Shown here piece after piece: positions 22,925 to 29,774 of a DNA stretch of 33,745 bases (position 1 is its first letter; the number at the start of each line of letters is the position of its first letter). Origin of the DNA: Proteobacteria bacterium CAG:495 (lineage in GTDB: Bacteria > Pseudomonadota > Alphaproteobacteria > RF32 > CAG-239); NCBI GenBank assembly GCA_000432275.1, contig HF995296.1, positions 1 through 33,745 on the forward strand, written 5' to 3'. The position numbers and the translations under genes were made by a program. Below the pieces are notes generated by a model. The model was not told where the DNA came from and made no database searches. It saw only the letters and a list, made by a program, of their open reading frames with translations.

Positions 22925-23635
22925 ATGTTTAAATTGGGGAAAATAGCTTTATTGGCGATGTTTTTGATTGTTTCGCCGGCACAGGCCGATAATTTGCTGC
23001 TGTTGGGCGAAGGCGATATTGCCGAGGCGGTGAAAAAAGAGTTTGTCGAGCAAGGGCTGGAAGATAAAATAGAATTGGAATTTTTCGGCGGACAGACCAG
23101 TTTTGCGCTTGAGAACGTCAAGGCAGCCAAAGTTATGATTTCCAAACTCAAGTTTGATGCAACCCAAAACAAGTTTTCTGCGACAGCGGAAATTTTTGCC
23201 GACGGCGATCCCTATGCCAAAACCAGCTTGAGCGGCAGGTACTATGTGATGGGAGAAATCTGGGTTCCGGCGGTAAATATTGAAAAAGGCGAGGTCATCA
23301 GTGAGGATAAGCTGAAAACGATACCGGTGAGGATGAACCGCATCAAGACTCAGAATATCACGGAACTGAACAAGCTGGTCGGAATGCAGGCAAAGAAAAC
23401 CTTGAAAGAGGGAAAAGTGATTTCCGATAGGGAAGTCGGGCCGGTTATTCTGATTAAGAAGGGCAAGGTTGTCACTTCTGTTTACAAATCCAAAGGACTG
23501 CAAATTACGGCGCGTGCGGAAGCTTTGGAAGACGGTGCCAAGGGGCAGTCGATTGAGGTGATGAACACGAAGAGTTCAAAGAAGTTTTATGCAACGGTTG
23601 TCGATGCAGATACGGTAGAAATCGACGGACAGTAA
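22925..23635 (+). CDS. flgA: Flagellar P-ring assembly chaperone FlgA
   Basis: FlgA is the periplasmic chaperone needed for P-ring (FlgI) assembly. The 236-aa protein has a Sec signal peptide (MFKLGKIALLAMFLIVSPAQA, cut before DN), a variable N-terminal domain, and the SAF-type C-terminal region: VPAVNIEKGEVISEDKL, the conserved GMQAKKTLKEGKVISDREVGP, and the end segment GLQITARAEALEDGAKGQSIEVMN. SD GGGG (22917-22920) lies 4 nt before the ATG, embedded in GGGGAAAA. The flgI gene it serves is not in this window. Confidence 0.93.
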   Translation: MFKLGKIALLAMFLIVSPAQADNLLLLGEGDIAEAVKKEFVEQGLEDKIELEFFGGQTSFALENVKAAKVMISKLKFDATQNKFSATAEIFADGDPYAKTSLSGRYYVMGEIWVPAVNIEKGEVISEDKLKTIPVRMNRIKTQNITELNKLVGMQAKKTLKEGKVISDREVGPVILIKKGKVVTSVYKSKGLQITARAEALEDGAKGQSIEVMNTKSSKKFYATVVDADTVEIDGQ

Positions 23636-23659
23636 TTTGATAGCGGGGAGACTATTGAA

Positions 23660-24421
23660 ATGAACAATTTTAACTATAAATTTTGCCGGGGGGCAGCAGT
23701 ATTGCTGATGGCGACATCGCTGTCGGGATGCGGTATGTGGTCCAGGCTCCAGCAAGTGGGGCAGGAACCGCCGCTGGCGCCGATAACCAATCCGGTAGAA
23801 GCCAAAAATTATGAACCGGTTTCAATGCCGATGCCGCAGGTTAACGATGCAAAAGGCGGTGCAAATTCTTTGTGGAAACCGGGTTCCAGCGGATTTTTCA
23901 AAGATTTGCGGGCTTCTAAGGTCGGCGACATCATTACGGTTAAAGTTTCGGCCAAGGACAATGCTTTGATGGAAAACGAGACGGAACAGAATCGCGATGA
24001 CAATAAAGATACAATGGGAATCGGCGGAATGTTCGGTTATGAAGACTATCTTGACCGGGTGCTTCCGGATGCGGTAAAGCCGTCGGCGTTGGTTGACATC
24101 ACTTCAAACCGCGAGATTTCCGGCGACGGTAAAATCGACCGTAAAGAGAAAATTGAGATGACGATGGCTGCAATTGTGACACAGGTTTTGCCGAACAATA
24201 ATCTGGTGATTGAAGGTACGCAGGAAATCCGGGTTAACTATGAGCTGCGTCAGTTGACCGTGAGAGGAATTATCCGCCGGGCAGACATCAGCTCGGATAA
24301 TACGATTGAATCAAGCAAAATAGCCGAATTGCGCGTATCGTACGGCGGCAAAGGCGTGATTTCGGATGTTCAGCAGCCGAGGTACGGACGGCAGATTTTG
24401 GATATCATTGCTCCGTTCTAA
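23660..24421 (+). CDS. flgH: Flagellar L-ring lipoprotein FlgH
   Basis: FlgH forms the L-ring in the outer membrane. The 253 aa include a lipoprotein signal peptide with lipobox LSGC near residue 24, the family's SLWKPGSSGFFKDLRASKVGDIITVKV segment (residues ~70-96), and the C-terminal NLVIEGTQEIRVNYELRQLTVRGIIRRADIS. Length is usual. SD GGGGAGA (23645-23651). The gene ends the four-gene flg run; no terminator follows it directly, and the next 330 bp are non-coding with strong RNA structure. Confidence 0.95.
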   Translation: MNNFNYKFCRGAAVLLMATSLSGCGMWSRLQQVGQEPPLAPITNPVEAKNYEPVSMPMPQVNDAKGGANSLWKPGSSGFFKDLRASKVGDIITVKVSAKDNALMENETEQNRDDNKDTMGIGGMFGYEDYLDRVLPDAVKPSALVDITSNREISGDGKIDRKEKIEMTMAAIVTQVLPNNNLVIEGTQEIRVNYELRQLTVRGIIRRADISSDNTIESSKIAELRVSYGGKGVISDVQQPRYGRQILDIIAPF

Positions 24422-24548
24422 AGCGATTGCTTGACGGATTCCGGGCAGTTCAGCGCTAAGACGGCTTTGTTTATCTATCCGGCATTTGTAAAAAAAAACG
24501 GTGCTTTTGATGTTGTGACGAGTTCCCCTATTATTATGTTTCCCCAAC
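24422..24548 (+). other. Unassigned 3' flank of flgH, first part of a 330-bp gap
   Basis: No ORF with an SD is visible here. A weak promoter-like pair TTGTTT (24467-24472), 16 bp, TAAAAA (24489-24494) could start an RNA near 24501. The first two CCCC motifs (24525-24528 and 24542-24545) lie at its end. Confidence 0.35.
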
Positions 24549-24661
24549 TTTTAAGGAAAAATCTCCCCATTTTTTCTTAAAACAATACACAGTTCCAGAA
24601 GGAACTGCATTTTCCCCGAGAGCTGCCTTTTGCTTATTTTCCCCAAATAAAGGCAGTTCTC
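24525..24661 (+). ncRNA. Candidate structured RNA with UCCCC loops downstream of flgH
   Basis: Three stem-loops lie in a row. Stem 1: 14 bp (24549-24562 with 24569-24582, one G.U) with a six-base loop CTCCCC. Stem 2: CAGTTCC (24590-24596)/GGAACTG (24601-24607). Stem 3: 13 bp (24618-24630 with 24649-24661) with an inner ATTT/AAAT and loop TCCCC. Together with three unpaired copies there are five CCCC motifs (24525, 24542, 24565, 24614, 24641). Exposed UCCCC loops are typical of sRNAs that bind Shine-Dalgarno sequences, and the four flg genes upstream carry GGGGA SDs. No intrinsic terminator closes it, so it may be a processed 3' UTR rather than a separate gene. Expression is inference. Confidence 0.45.
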
Positions 24662-24685
24662 ACGGGAATAACTTGAAAATAACAG

Positions 24686-24713
24686 TTTAAAAAGTGACAC
24701 AATTGATTATATT
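24686..24713 (+). promoter_or_regulatory. Candidate promoter for the FlaF-like gene
   Basis: TTTAAA (24686-24691), 16 bp, TATATT (24708-24713); RNA would begin near 24720, about 32 nt before the ATG. Confidence 0.35.
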
Positions 24714-24751
24714 AACTTTGAATAAAAAGATTCATTGGTAAGGAAGCTACA

Positions 24752-25420
24752 ATGGTTAAAACCACAAATCAAATTAAGGACGCAGAGACGGAGGCGGCAA
24801 TTTTGCTTAACAGCGCGATGGCTTTGTCTAAAGCGTCCATCAGTAATGACGAGAAATTAAAGTTGATTACTTTGGATAACAATTTGAAACTGTGGGTAGA
24901 GATAGAAACATCGCTTAAAAGCGCAAAGAATTTGCTTCCCGACGACATTAAATCCAATTTAATGAAGTTATCAAAGTATGTTGAACGCCTTACTCTTTCC
25001 AAAGGCGTGGCAATGAGCAAGTCTGATTTTGACAGCCTAATCAACATTAATATGCAGATTTCGGAAGGATTGTTGGAAGCCGTTAAAAACTATCTGGCCA
25101 AAGAAGAGGCGTTTTCTCTGCTCAAATGCGCGGTAGATTTGTCTTCGGCCCGAGAGAACAACAATGTTGAGGCTTTAGTCACCGCATTGGACAACAATCT
25201 TAAACTGTGGGTTTATATCAAAACCCTGGCAAAGTCCAAAGACAACAATCTGCCGTCTGAGACCAAGGACAACCTGATAAAGCTTGCCGATTATGTTTCC
25301 GGCAAGACTATTGAGGTGGGCCGCGACATAGACAATATTAACGACAAGGCTCTGGACAGTATGATTATGACTAATCTGCAAATTTCGGAAGGTCTTATCA
25401 GCAATCAGAAAATTGCTTAG
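24752..25420 (+). CDS. FlaF-like protein made of two tandem FlaF repeats
   Basis: FlaF is a small (~110-130 aa) alphaproteobacterial protein that promotes flagellin synthesis or export and works with FlbT. This 222-aa protein holds two copies of a FlaF-like unit: repeat 1 about residues 14-110, repeat 2 about 118-217. Each has a helical start (EAAILLNSAMALSKA / EAFSLLKCAVDLSSA), the identical core LDNNLKLWV (41-49 and 146-154), LP followed by K-NL-KL--YV, and the end (L)DS-I--N-QISEGL. The two cores are 105 residues apart. The LD-N-LW-LP pattern matches FlaF; the duplication is seen directly, the family assignment by recognition. SD AAGGA precedes the ATG. Its place after flgFGAH supports a flagellar role. 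No frameshift joins the repeats, so this is a true internal duplication. Confidence 0.75.
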   Translation: MVKTTNQIKDAETEAAILLNSAMALSKASISNDEKLKLITLDNNLKLWVEIETSLKSAKNLLPDDIKSNLMKLSKYVERLTLSKGVAMSKSDFDSLININMQISEGLLEAVKNYLAKEEAFSLLKCAVDLSSARENNNVEALVTALDNNLKLWVYIKTLAKSKDNNLPSETKDNLIKLADYVSGKTIEVGRDIDNINDKALDSMIMTNLQISEGLISNQKIA

Positions 25421-25457
25421 AAGTTGTAACTTTTTTGTTTCTGTAACTTTATTTATC

Positions 25458-25496
25458 AAAAAACAGGTGAGTGTTTTTTTACTCTCCTGTTTTTTT
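25458..25496 (+). terminator. Intrinsic terminator after the FlaF-like gene
   Basis: A 15-bp stem with one T.T mismatch (25458-25472 with 25481-25495), CAGG/CCTG and GAGT/ACTC at its centre, ending in a T-run. Confidence 0.9.
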
Positions 25497-25601
25497 ATGA
25501 AGTTTAAAATCAATCTTCCAAGTGGTTTCAACTTTTATCGCAATGGAAAATTATTACTGTCTGATGCGATTAAGAAAGAGAATTTTATATTTATCATCTG
25601 A
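25497..25601 (+). pseudogene. Possible FlbT N-terminal remnant (34 codons)
   Basis: A short frame starts in the T-run of the preceding terminator and has no SD. Its product opens with a segment like the FlbT start: a lysine/hydrophobic strand, then G-x5-NG (GFNFYRNG), the same spacing as the GERFVVNG of FlbT, and further alternating strands before the stop. FlbT is about 130-150 aa, so about three quarters is missing, and I could not find the rest convincingly in other frames. In related bacteria flaF and flbT are neighbours, which supports the idea. It may equally be a chance ORF. Confidence 0.25.
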
Positions 25602-25788
25602 TATTGCATCTCTTGGATTCAGGTGTCTTCACAAGCAAATGTTTTATGATATACCGTTCTTTATTAAAAAATTAATATCAGAATTCTCCGGTTAATTTTT
25701 AATGATAATGTGAAATAAGCGAAGATAGTTATGTAATTTATTGCATAGGGTGGACGGAAATTTTTATACACACGACAGGCTTCGGCAG
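25602..25788. other. AT-rich non-coding stretch
   Basis: I see no gene here. The only structure is a 12-bp AT-rich inverted repeat (25663-25675 with 25692-25703), which lacks a T-run. Confidence 0.4.
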
Positions 25789-25817
25789 TTGTAAAGTTGC
25801 GTTAAAGACAATATAAA
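25789..25817 (+). promoter_or_regulatory. Sigma-70 promoter of the lol operon
   Basis: TTGTAA (25789-25794), 17 bp, TATAAA (25812-25817); RNA start near 25824, about 20 nt before the permease ATG. Confidence 0.55.
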
Positions 25818-25844
25818 TGCAGATAGGGAAATGGAGAATTATCA

Positions 25845-27092
25845 ATGATTTTTTCAAAATTTGAGAGACTGGTAGCCAAGAGATATTTGCGCGCCAAGCG
25901 AAAAGAAGGTTTTATATCTGTTATCACCGGTTTCGCTTTTACCGGAATAGCCTTGGGAGTAGCGACGTTGATTATCGTCATGTCGGTGATGAACGGTTTT
26001 CGTCATGAACTGTTATCACGCATTTTGGGTATTAACGGCCATATCGGCCTGATGTCGCCTTTGGGCTATCCTTTTAATAATTATAAGGAGGCCATTCAGG
26101 AGCTGGCAGACATCAAGCATGTCAAAATTGTCATACCGATGATTGAAAACCAATTGCTGGTTACGGCCGGAAAAGCGGCCGAGGGGGCGATGATACGCGG
26201 TATTGACGCTAAGGATTTGGTTAAAAAGCCGATTTTGAAAGACAGCCTGAAAAATGTGAATATGGGGGATTTTCACGGTGACAACGTGATTATGGGTATT
26301 CGTCTGGCAACCAAGATGGGCGTTGTTCCCGGGGACAAGATAACCCTGTTGTCGCCCAACGGCAAAGTGACCGCTTTCGGTACGGTTCCGCGAATGAAAT
26401 CTTACCAGGTGATAGGTACGTTTGAAGTCGGTATGTATGAATATGATTCCAATTTTATTTTTATGCCGCTTGACGCCGCACAAAAATATTTCGGGCTGAA
26501 CGGCGCGGTAACGCATATTGACGTAACGCTGGACAATGAAGAAATGCTCAAACCGGTACGCAAAACAATAGAAGAAAGTGTCGGTGCGGGCGCTTACGTT
26601 TATGACTGGAAGCAGACCAACGCCGCTTTTTTCAATGCGATTGCGGTTGAGCGCAACGTAATGTTTTTAATTCTGACGCTGATTATTCTGGTGGCGGCTT
26701 TTAACATTATTACGGCGCTGATTATGCTGGTGAAAGACAAAGGCCGGGATATTGCGGTGCTCAGGACTATGGGGGCGACCAAAGGTATGGTGATGCGTAT
26801 TTTCTTTATGGACGGCGCTTTTGTCGGTGTGGTGGGAACGACCATCGGCCTGATTTTAGGATTGTTGTTCTGCCATAATATCGAGAATGTCCGTCAGTTT
26901 TTACAACATTTGACGGGAAGGGATTTGTTCTCGGCAGAGATTTATTTTCTGTCGCAGCTGCCGGCCCGGGTTGATACCGCCGAAGTCATTTTGGTGGCGG
27001 GAATTTCCTTGCTGCTGTCATTTTTAGCAACTTTATATCCGGCATATCGTGCCGCAAAATTTGATCCGGTGGAGGCTTTGCGTTATGAGTAG
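25845..27092 (+). CDS. Lipoprotein-releasing ABC transporter permease, LolC/LolE family
   Basis: It is the membrane subunit of the system that releases lipoproteins from the inner membrane to LolA. The 415 aa have the MacB/FtsX-like layout of LolC/E: one membrane helix near residues 25-50 after a basic start (KRYLRAKRKEGFISVITGFAFTGIALGVATLIIVMSVMNGF), a large periplasmic domain (~50-270), then three helices (about 270-300, 320-345, 380-400) with the coupling region LRTMGATKGMVMRIFF and the family C-terminus LYPAYRAAKFDPVEALRYE. Many alphaproteobacteria have one such permease that acts as a homodimer, and only one is visible here, so I leave LolC or LolE open. It overlaps lolD by 8 bp. Confidence 0.92.
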   Translation: MIFSKFERLVAKRYLRAKRKEGFISVITGFAFTGIALGVATLIIVMSVMNGFRHELLSRILGINGHIGLMSPLGYPFNNYKEAIQELADIKHVKIVIPMIENQLLVTAGKAAEGAMIRGIDAKDLVKKPILKDSLKNVNMGDFHGDNVIMGIRLATKMGVVPGDKITLLSPNGKVTAFGTVPRMKSYQVIGTFEVGMYEYDSNFIFMPLDAAQKYFGLNGAVTHIDVTLDNEEMLKPVRKTIEESVGAGAYVYDWKQTNAAFFNAIAVERNVMFLILTLIILVAAFNIITALIMLVKDKGRDIAVLRTMGATKGMVMRIFFMDGAFVGVVGTTIGLILGLLFCHNIENVRQFLQHLTGRDLFSAEIYFLSQLPARVDTAEVILVAGISLLLSFLATLYPAYRAAKFDPVEALRYE

Positions 27093-27810
27093 GGAAGAAA
27101 CGCCAACTTTGGAACTGAGAAACGTTTACCGCAGTTTTAAGCAGGGTAGTCAGATTTTGGAGGTTTTGCGGGGAATTAACCTTAATATTGAAAAAGGCGA
27201 AATCGTGGCGCTTATCGGCCCTTCCGGTTCCGGAAAATCGACGATGCTGCAAATTGCCGGACTGCTTGAAAAGCCGACAAAGGGCGAGATTTATCTGAAT
27301 GGTCAGAAATGCAGTAAACTGGGCGATATGATGCGGACAGGCCTGCGCCGGGATTATTTGGGGTTTGTTTACCAGTATCATAATTTGTTGGCTGATTTTG
27401 ACGCGACCGAAAATGTTATGCTTCCCCAACTGATAGCCGGTGTGGGTATGGCAGAGGCAAAGGCAAAAGCGGAATGGCTGTTGAAGCGTTTGGGGCTGGA
27501 AAAACGATTTAAGCATCGTCCGGCGGAAATGTCCGGCGGCGAACAGCAGCGTGTAGCCATAGCGCGGGCTCTGGCTAATGCTCCGAAGCTTTTGCTGGCG
27601 GATGAACCGACCGGGAATCTGGATCCCAAGACGGCTGAAATCGTTTTTGGCGAGCTGTTGTCTATTGTTAAGGAAACCGGGCTGTCGGCGTTGATTGCGA
27701 CGCATAACTTTGATTTGGCCGACCAGATGGACCGCAAGGTCAGGCTGGAAGAAGGCAAGTTGGTTGATATGCGGGCGGCAAAGTTTGTCAGCGACAAGAA
27801 CTTTTATTAG
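27085..27810 (+). CDS. lolD: Lipoprotein-releasing ABC transporter ATPase LolD
   Basis: The cytoplasmic ATPase of the Lol transporter. The 241 aa contain Walker A GPSGSGKST (45-53), the Q-loop in YQYHNLLADFDATENVMLPQL, the signature MSGGEQQRVAIARAL, Walker B LLLADEPTGNLD and the switch histidine in ATHNFDLA. The ATG at 27085 overlaps the permease stop by 8 bp and has GGAGG 9 nt upstream; an in-frame earlier start at 27049 lies fully inside the permease gene and would add residues unlike the family. Coupled to the permease. Confidence 0.95.
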   Translation: MSREETPTLELRNVYRSFKQGSQILEVLRGINLNIEKGEIVALIGPSGSGKSTMLQIAGLLEKPTKGEIYLNGQKCSKLGDMMRTGLRRDYLGFVYQYHNLLADFDATENVMLPQLIAGVGMAEAKAKAEWLLKRLGLEKRFKHRPAEMSGGEQQRVAIARALANAPKLLLADEPTGNLDPKTAEIVFGELLSIVKETGLSALIATHNFDLADQMDRKVRLEEGKLVDMRAAKFVSDKNFY

Positions 27811-27821
27811 GGAGAAGCAGA

Positions 27822-28490
27822 ATGATGGAAAAAGAGCAGAAAAAAAACGTGCATCCGGTTTTGTCCGGCCTAAAGCTTGGAATCCTGCTGCAATTTGGCG
27901 GAATGGGACCGATTTGCCTGCTGTTGTTTCAGTTGGCGGCAATCCTGCCTTTTAAAAGCGTGGCTTCGGGCATTGCCGCGGTAACTCTGGCCGATGCGGT
28001 TTATATCCTGATTTCGTTGCTGGGAATAGTCGGCATTATCAAACAAGTAAAGAGCACGTCGGAATTTTTTAAGAAAATCAACGGCGTGATTATTGTTTAT
28101 CTGGGATTGTCCTTTGCGTTGATGAGCTTTACCGACCGCGTCTCTTATCTGGATATGTATGACTGGGGCAGCCGCAGCGTGTTTGTCGGCGTTTTGTTGT
28201 TGACGATGCTCAATCCGGTGACAATCATTTGTTATACAGGGGTTTTCAATGCGAAGGTGATGGATTTGAAAATGTCTAATCGCGGATTGTTTCAATTTGG
28301 TTTCGGGACCTTGCTGTCAACGCCGATATTTATGACTTTTGTTGTTGTTCTGGGGTCTCTGGGCGGAAAATTTCTGCCGGATATGGTGGTTAACATTATG
28401 AATCTGGTTGTGGGCTGTCTGCTGGTGTTCTGGGGATTGCGTTATATTTTTCCGCAGTTTGAGCTTAAGCCGGGAAAAAAGGAAAAATAA
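27822..28490 (+). CDS. LysE-family (amino acid exporter type) membrane protein
   Basis: A 222-aa inner-membrane protein with about six hydrophobic segments. The start GLKLGILLQFGGMGPICLLLFQLAA corresponds to the LysE/RhtB pattern of a first helix ending in a G-P motif; the middle has ADAVYILISLLGI, and MLNPVTIICYTGVFN matches the second conserved helix of the family. Substrate unknown. It begins 11 nt after lolD with GGGAGAAG as SD and ends at a strong hairpin, so it is the third gene of the lol transcript. A functional link to lipoprotein release is not implied. Confidence 0.8.
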   Translation: MMEKEQKKNVHPVLSGLKLGILLQFGGMGPICLLLFQLAAILPFKSVASGIAAVTLADAVYILISLLGIVGIIKQVKSTSEFFKKINGVIIVYLGLSFALMSFTDRVSYLDMYDWGSRSVFVGVLLLTMLNPVTIICYTGVFNAKVMDLKMSNRGLFQFGFGTLLSTPIFMTFVVVLGSLGGKFLPDMVVNIMNLVVGCLLVFWGLRYIFPQFELKPGKKEK

Positions 28491-28532
28491 CAAAATCCCC
28501 TTGATGCACAGGCATTCAAGGGGATTTTGTTA
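28488..28532. terminator. Perfect 17-bp hairpin terminator between convergent genes
   Basis: The segment 28488-28504 pairs with 28516-28532, with TGC/GCA extending into the loop. The stop codon of the LysE-type gene lies in the stem. The T-run is short on the plus strand and longer on the minus strand. Confidence 0.8.
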
Positions 28533-28557
28533 TGACTGGCGTATCCGTTGGAGCAAT

Positions 28558-28591
28558 AAAAATCCCCTGTTAAGCAAGGCTTAGCAGGGGA
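28558..28591 (-). terminator. Intrinsic terminator of the 90-aa gene
   Basis: On the minus strand TCCCCTG and TAAGC pair with GCTTA and CAGGGGA (28591-28563), followed by TTTTT at 28562-28558. Confidence 0.85.
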
Positions 28592-28607
28592 GTTGCAAGA
28601 ATGAAAA

Positions 28608-28880
28608 CTACTTTTTCAGTTGGTTTTTCAATTTTTCTTTGGCATCGGCAGCTTCCATTTTGGCATCAATCGCAGCATCCAACACTTTGTATAAGTTTTG
28701 GTTGTTTTGCTTTATCAGGCTGTCAAGAACCACAAGCTTTTTTTCAACTTTGACTTTGTCCTTGGCAAACTGTCGGATTGATGTTGCCTGATTGCGGTTT
28801 TGGACAAGCAGGGCGCCGCAGGCGATTGCAAGAAGAACGATGGTAGTCCACAGTAAGGGGACTGATTTTAATAATTTCAT
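28608..28880 (-). CDS. Small membrane-anchored coiled-coil protein, 90 aa
   Basis: The N-terminus is a signal anchor (residues ~8-27, PLLWTTIVLLAIACGALLVQ), followed by about 60 charged residues with heptad-like hydrophobics (LVVLDSLIKQNNQNLYKVLDAAIDAKM) ending in Lys-rich helix. It is probably a single-pass inner-membrane protein with a periplasmic coiled coil, or a lipoprotein-like peptide without a proper lipobox (ACGA lacks the right context). I know no family. The ATG at 28880 lies in an A-rich leader without an SD. It is transcribed toward the LysE-type gene and ends at its own terminator. The coding call rests on the clean membrane-plus-helix profile. Confidence 0.65.
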   Translation of the reverse strand: MKLLKSVPLLWTTIVLLAIACGALLVQNRNQATSIRQFAKDKVKVEKKLVVLDSLIKQNNQNLYKVLDAAIDAKMEAADAKEKLKNQLKK

Positions 28881-28988
28881 TTTTTTTTAAATTTTAAAGT
28901 TAGACATTAATTTAAGAATAATAAAAATATGATGGAACGGACGTTATCTCTTTTTGATAAAAAATGCAAGTTTAAAGTAAGAAAATGC

Positions 28989-29017
28989 TTGCAATCAGGA
29001 TGTTTAAATAGTATAAA
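28989..29017 (+). promoter_or_regulatory. Sigma-70 promoter of rpmI-rplT
   Basis: TTGCAA (28989-28994), 17 bp, TATAAA (29012-29017). The predicted leader (about 29024-29104) is 80 nt, long enough to hold a regulatory fold; it includes the self-complementary GGCATGCC at 29048-29055. Confidence 0.6.
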
Positions 29018-29104
29018 CGCGGCTGAACAGAGTGGTGCGGGCTAATTGGCATGCCTGGCGACTCCTTATGAATCCAATGATGTAATTTATAGAAAGGGAT
29101 TAAA

Positions 29105-29302
29105 ATGCCTAAATTAAAAACCAAAAGCGCGGTTAAGAAACGCTTTAGCGTTACCGGTACCGGCAAACTGAAAAGAAACTTTGCGTTCAAGAGACACTGC
29201 CTCTTCTGCAAAACCCAGAAAATGAAAAGACAAGCTCGCGGTACAACATTGTTAGCCAGTGTTGACGTTCAGATTGTCAAAAAGTTTTTACCATATTTGT
29301 AG
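29105..29302 (+). CDS. rpmI: 50S ribosomal protein L35
   Basis: A 65-aa basic protein with the L35 start MPKLKTKSAVKKRFSVTGTGK and end IVKKFLPYL. The middle HCLFCKTQKMKRQARG carries two Cys and a His in a CxxC arrangement, where many alphaproteobacterial L35 sequences have HGMIKRT; this is unusual. An AAAGGGA SD lies upstream. It is first in rpmI-rplT-pheS-pheT; infC, which precedes it in many bacteria, is absent. Confidence 0.95.
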   Translation: MPKLKTKSAVKKRFSVTGTGKLKRNFAFKRHCLFCKTQKMKRQARGTTLLASVDVQIVKKFLPYL

Positions 29303-29314
29303 GGAGAATGAAGA

Positions 29315-29674
29315 ATGTCTCGTATTAAAAGAGGTGTAACAGCCCACGCTCGTCACAAAAAAGTTTTCTCTATGGCTAAAGGCTACAGAGGCCGTTCCAA
29401 AAACGTTTTCAGAGTTGCCATTGAAAAAGTAGAGAAGGCTTTACAGTACGCTTACCGCGACAGAAGAACCAAGAAAAGAAACTTCCGCAGTTTGTGGATT
29501 CAGAGAATCAATGCAGCTTCTCGTCTGCACGATATGACCTATTCCCGATTTATGAGCGGGCTCGCCAAAGCTGGTATTGAGCTTGATCGTAAAGTATTGG
29601 CCGATATCGCTGTTAAAGAGCCCGAAACTTTTGCAAAATTGGTTGACCAAGTTAAGGCTGCTTTAAGCAAGTAA
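29315..29674 (+). CDS. rplT: 50S ribosomal protein L20
   Basis: At 119 aa it is the full length of L20, an early 50S assembly protein that binds 23S rRNA. The basic N-terminus (MSRIKRGVTAHARHKKVFSMAKGYRG) and the RTKKRNFRSLWIQRINAASR segment are diagnostic. It lies 12 nt after rpmI with a GGGAGAATGAAG leader. In other bacteria L20 represses its own operon by binding the mRNA; the 80-nt leader here would be the place for such a site, which I cannot confirm. Confidence 0.97.
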   Translation: MSRIKRGVTAHARHKKVFSMAKGYRGRSKNVFRVAIEKVEKALQYAYRDRRTKKRNFRSLWIQRINAASRLHDMTYSRFMSGLAKAGIELDRKVLADIAVKEPETFAKLVDQVKAALSK

Positions 29675-29692
29675 CAAATTCTGAAAGTTTAT

Positions 29693-29737
29693 GTAAAAGA
29701 GTCGACTTGAGCAATCAGGTTAGACTCTTTTACTGTT
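29693..29737 (+). terminator. Hairpin terminator between rplT and pheS
   Basis: GTAAAAGAGTC (29693-29703) pairs exactly with GACTCTTTTAC (29723-29733), followed by TGTTTT. pheS starts 38 nt later. Confidence 0.7.
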
Positions 29738-29774
29738 TTAAACAGTCAGTCCAGAATTTATATATGGTGGAAAA

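Noticed and set aside
24422..24751. A G-quadruplex on the minus strand from the five GGGG runs
   Set aside because: The runs are separated by 13-45 nt, too far apart for a stable canonical quadruplex; the stem-loops explain the layout better.
26986..27942. A 318-codon minus-strand frame opposite lolD
   Set aside because: It runs antisense through the permease end, all of lolD and the LysE-type start; composition is that of a shadow frame.
29024..29104. An L20-binding autoregulatory leader in front of rpmI
   Set aside because: Only an 8-bp self-complementary site is visible; I could not recognise a 23S-like L20 binding fold, so I did not call it as a feature.
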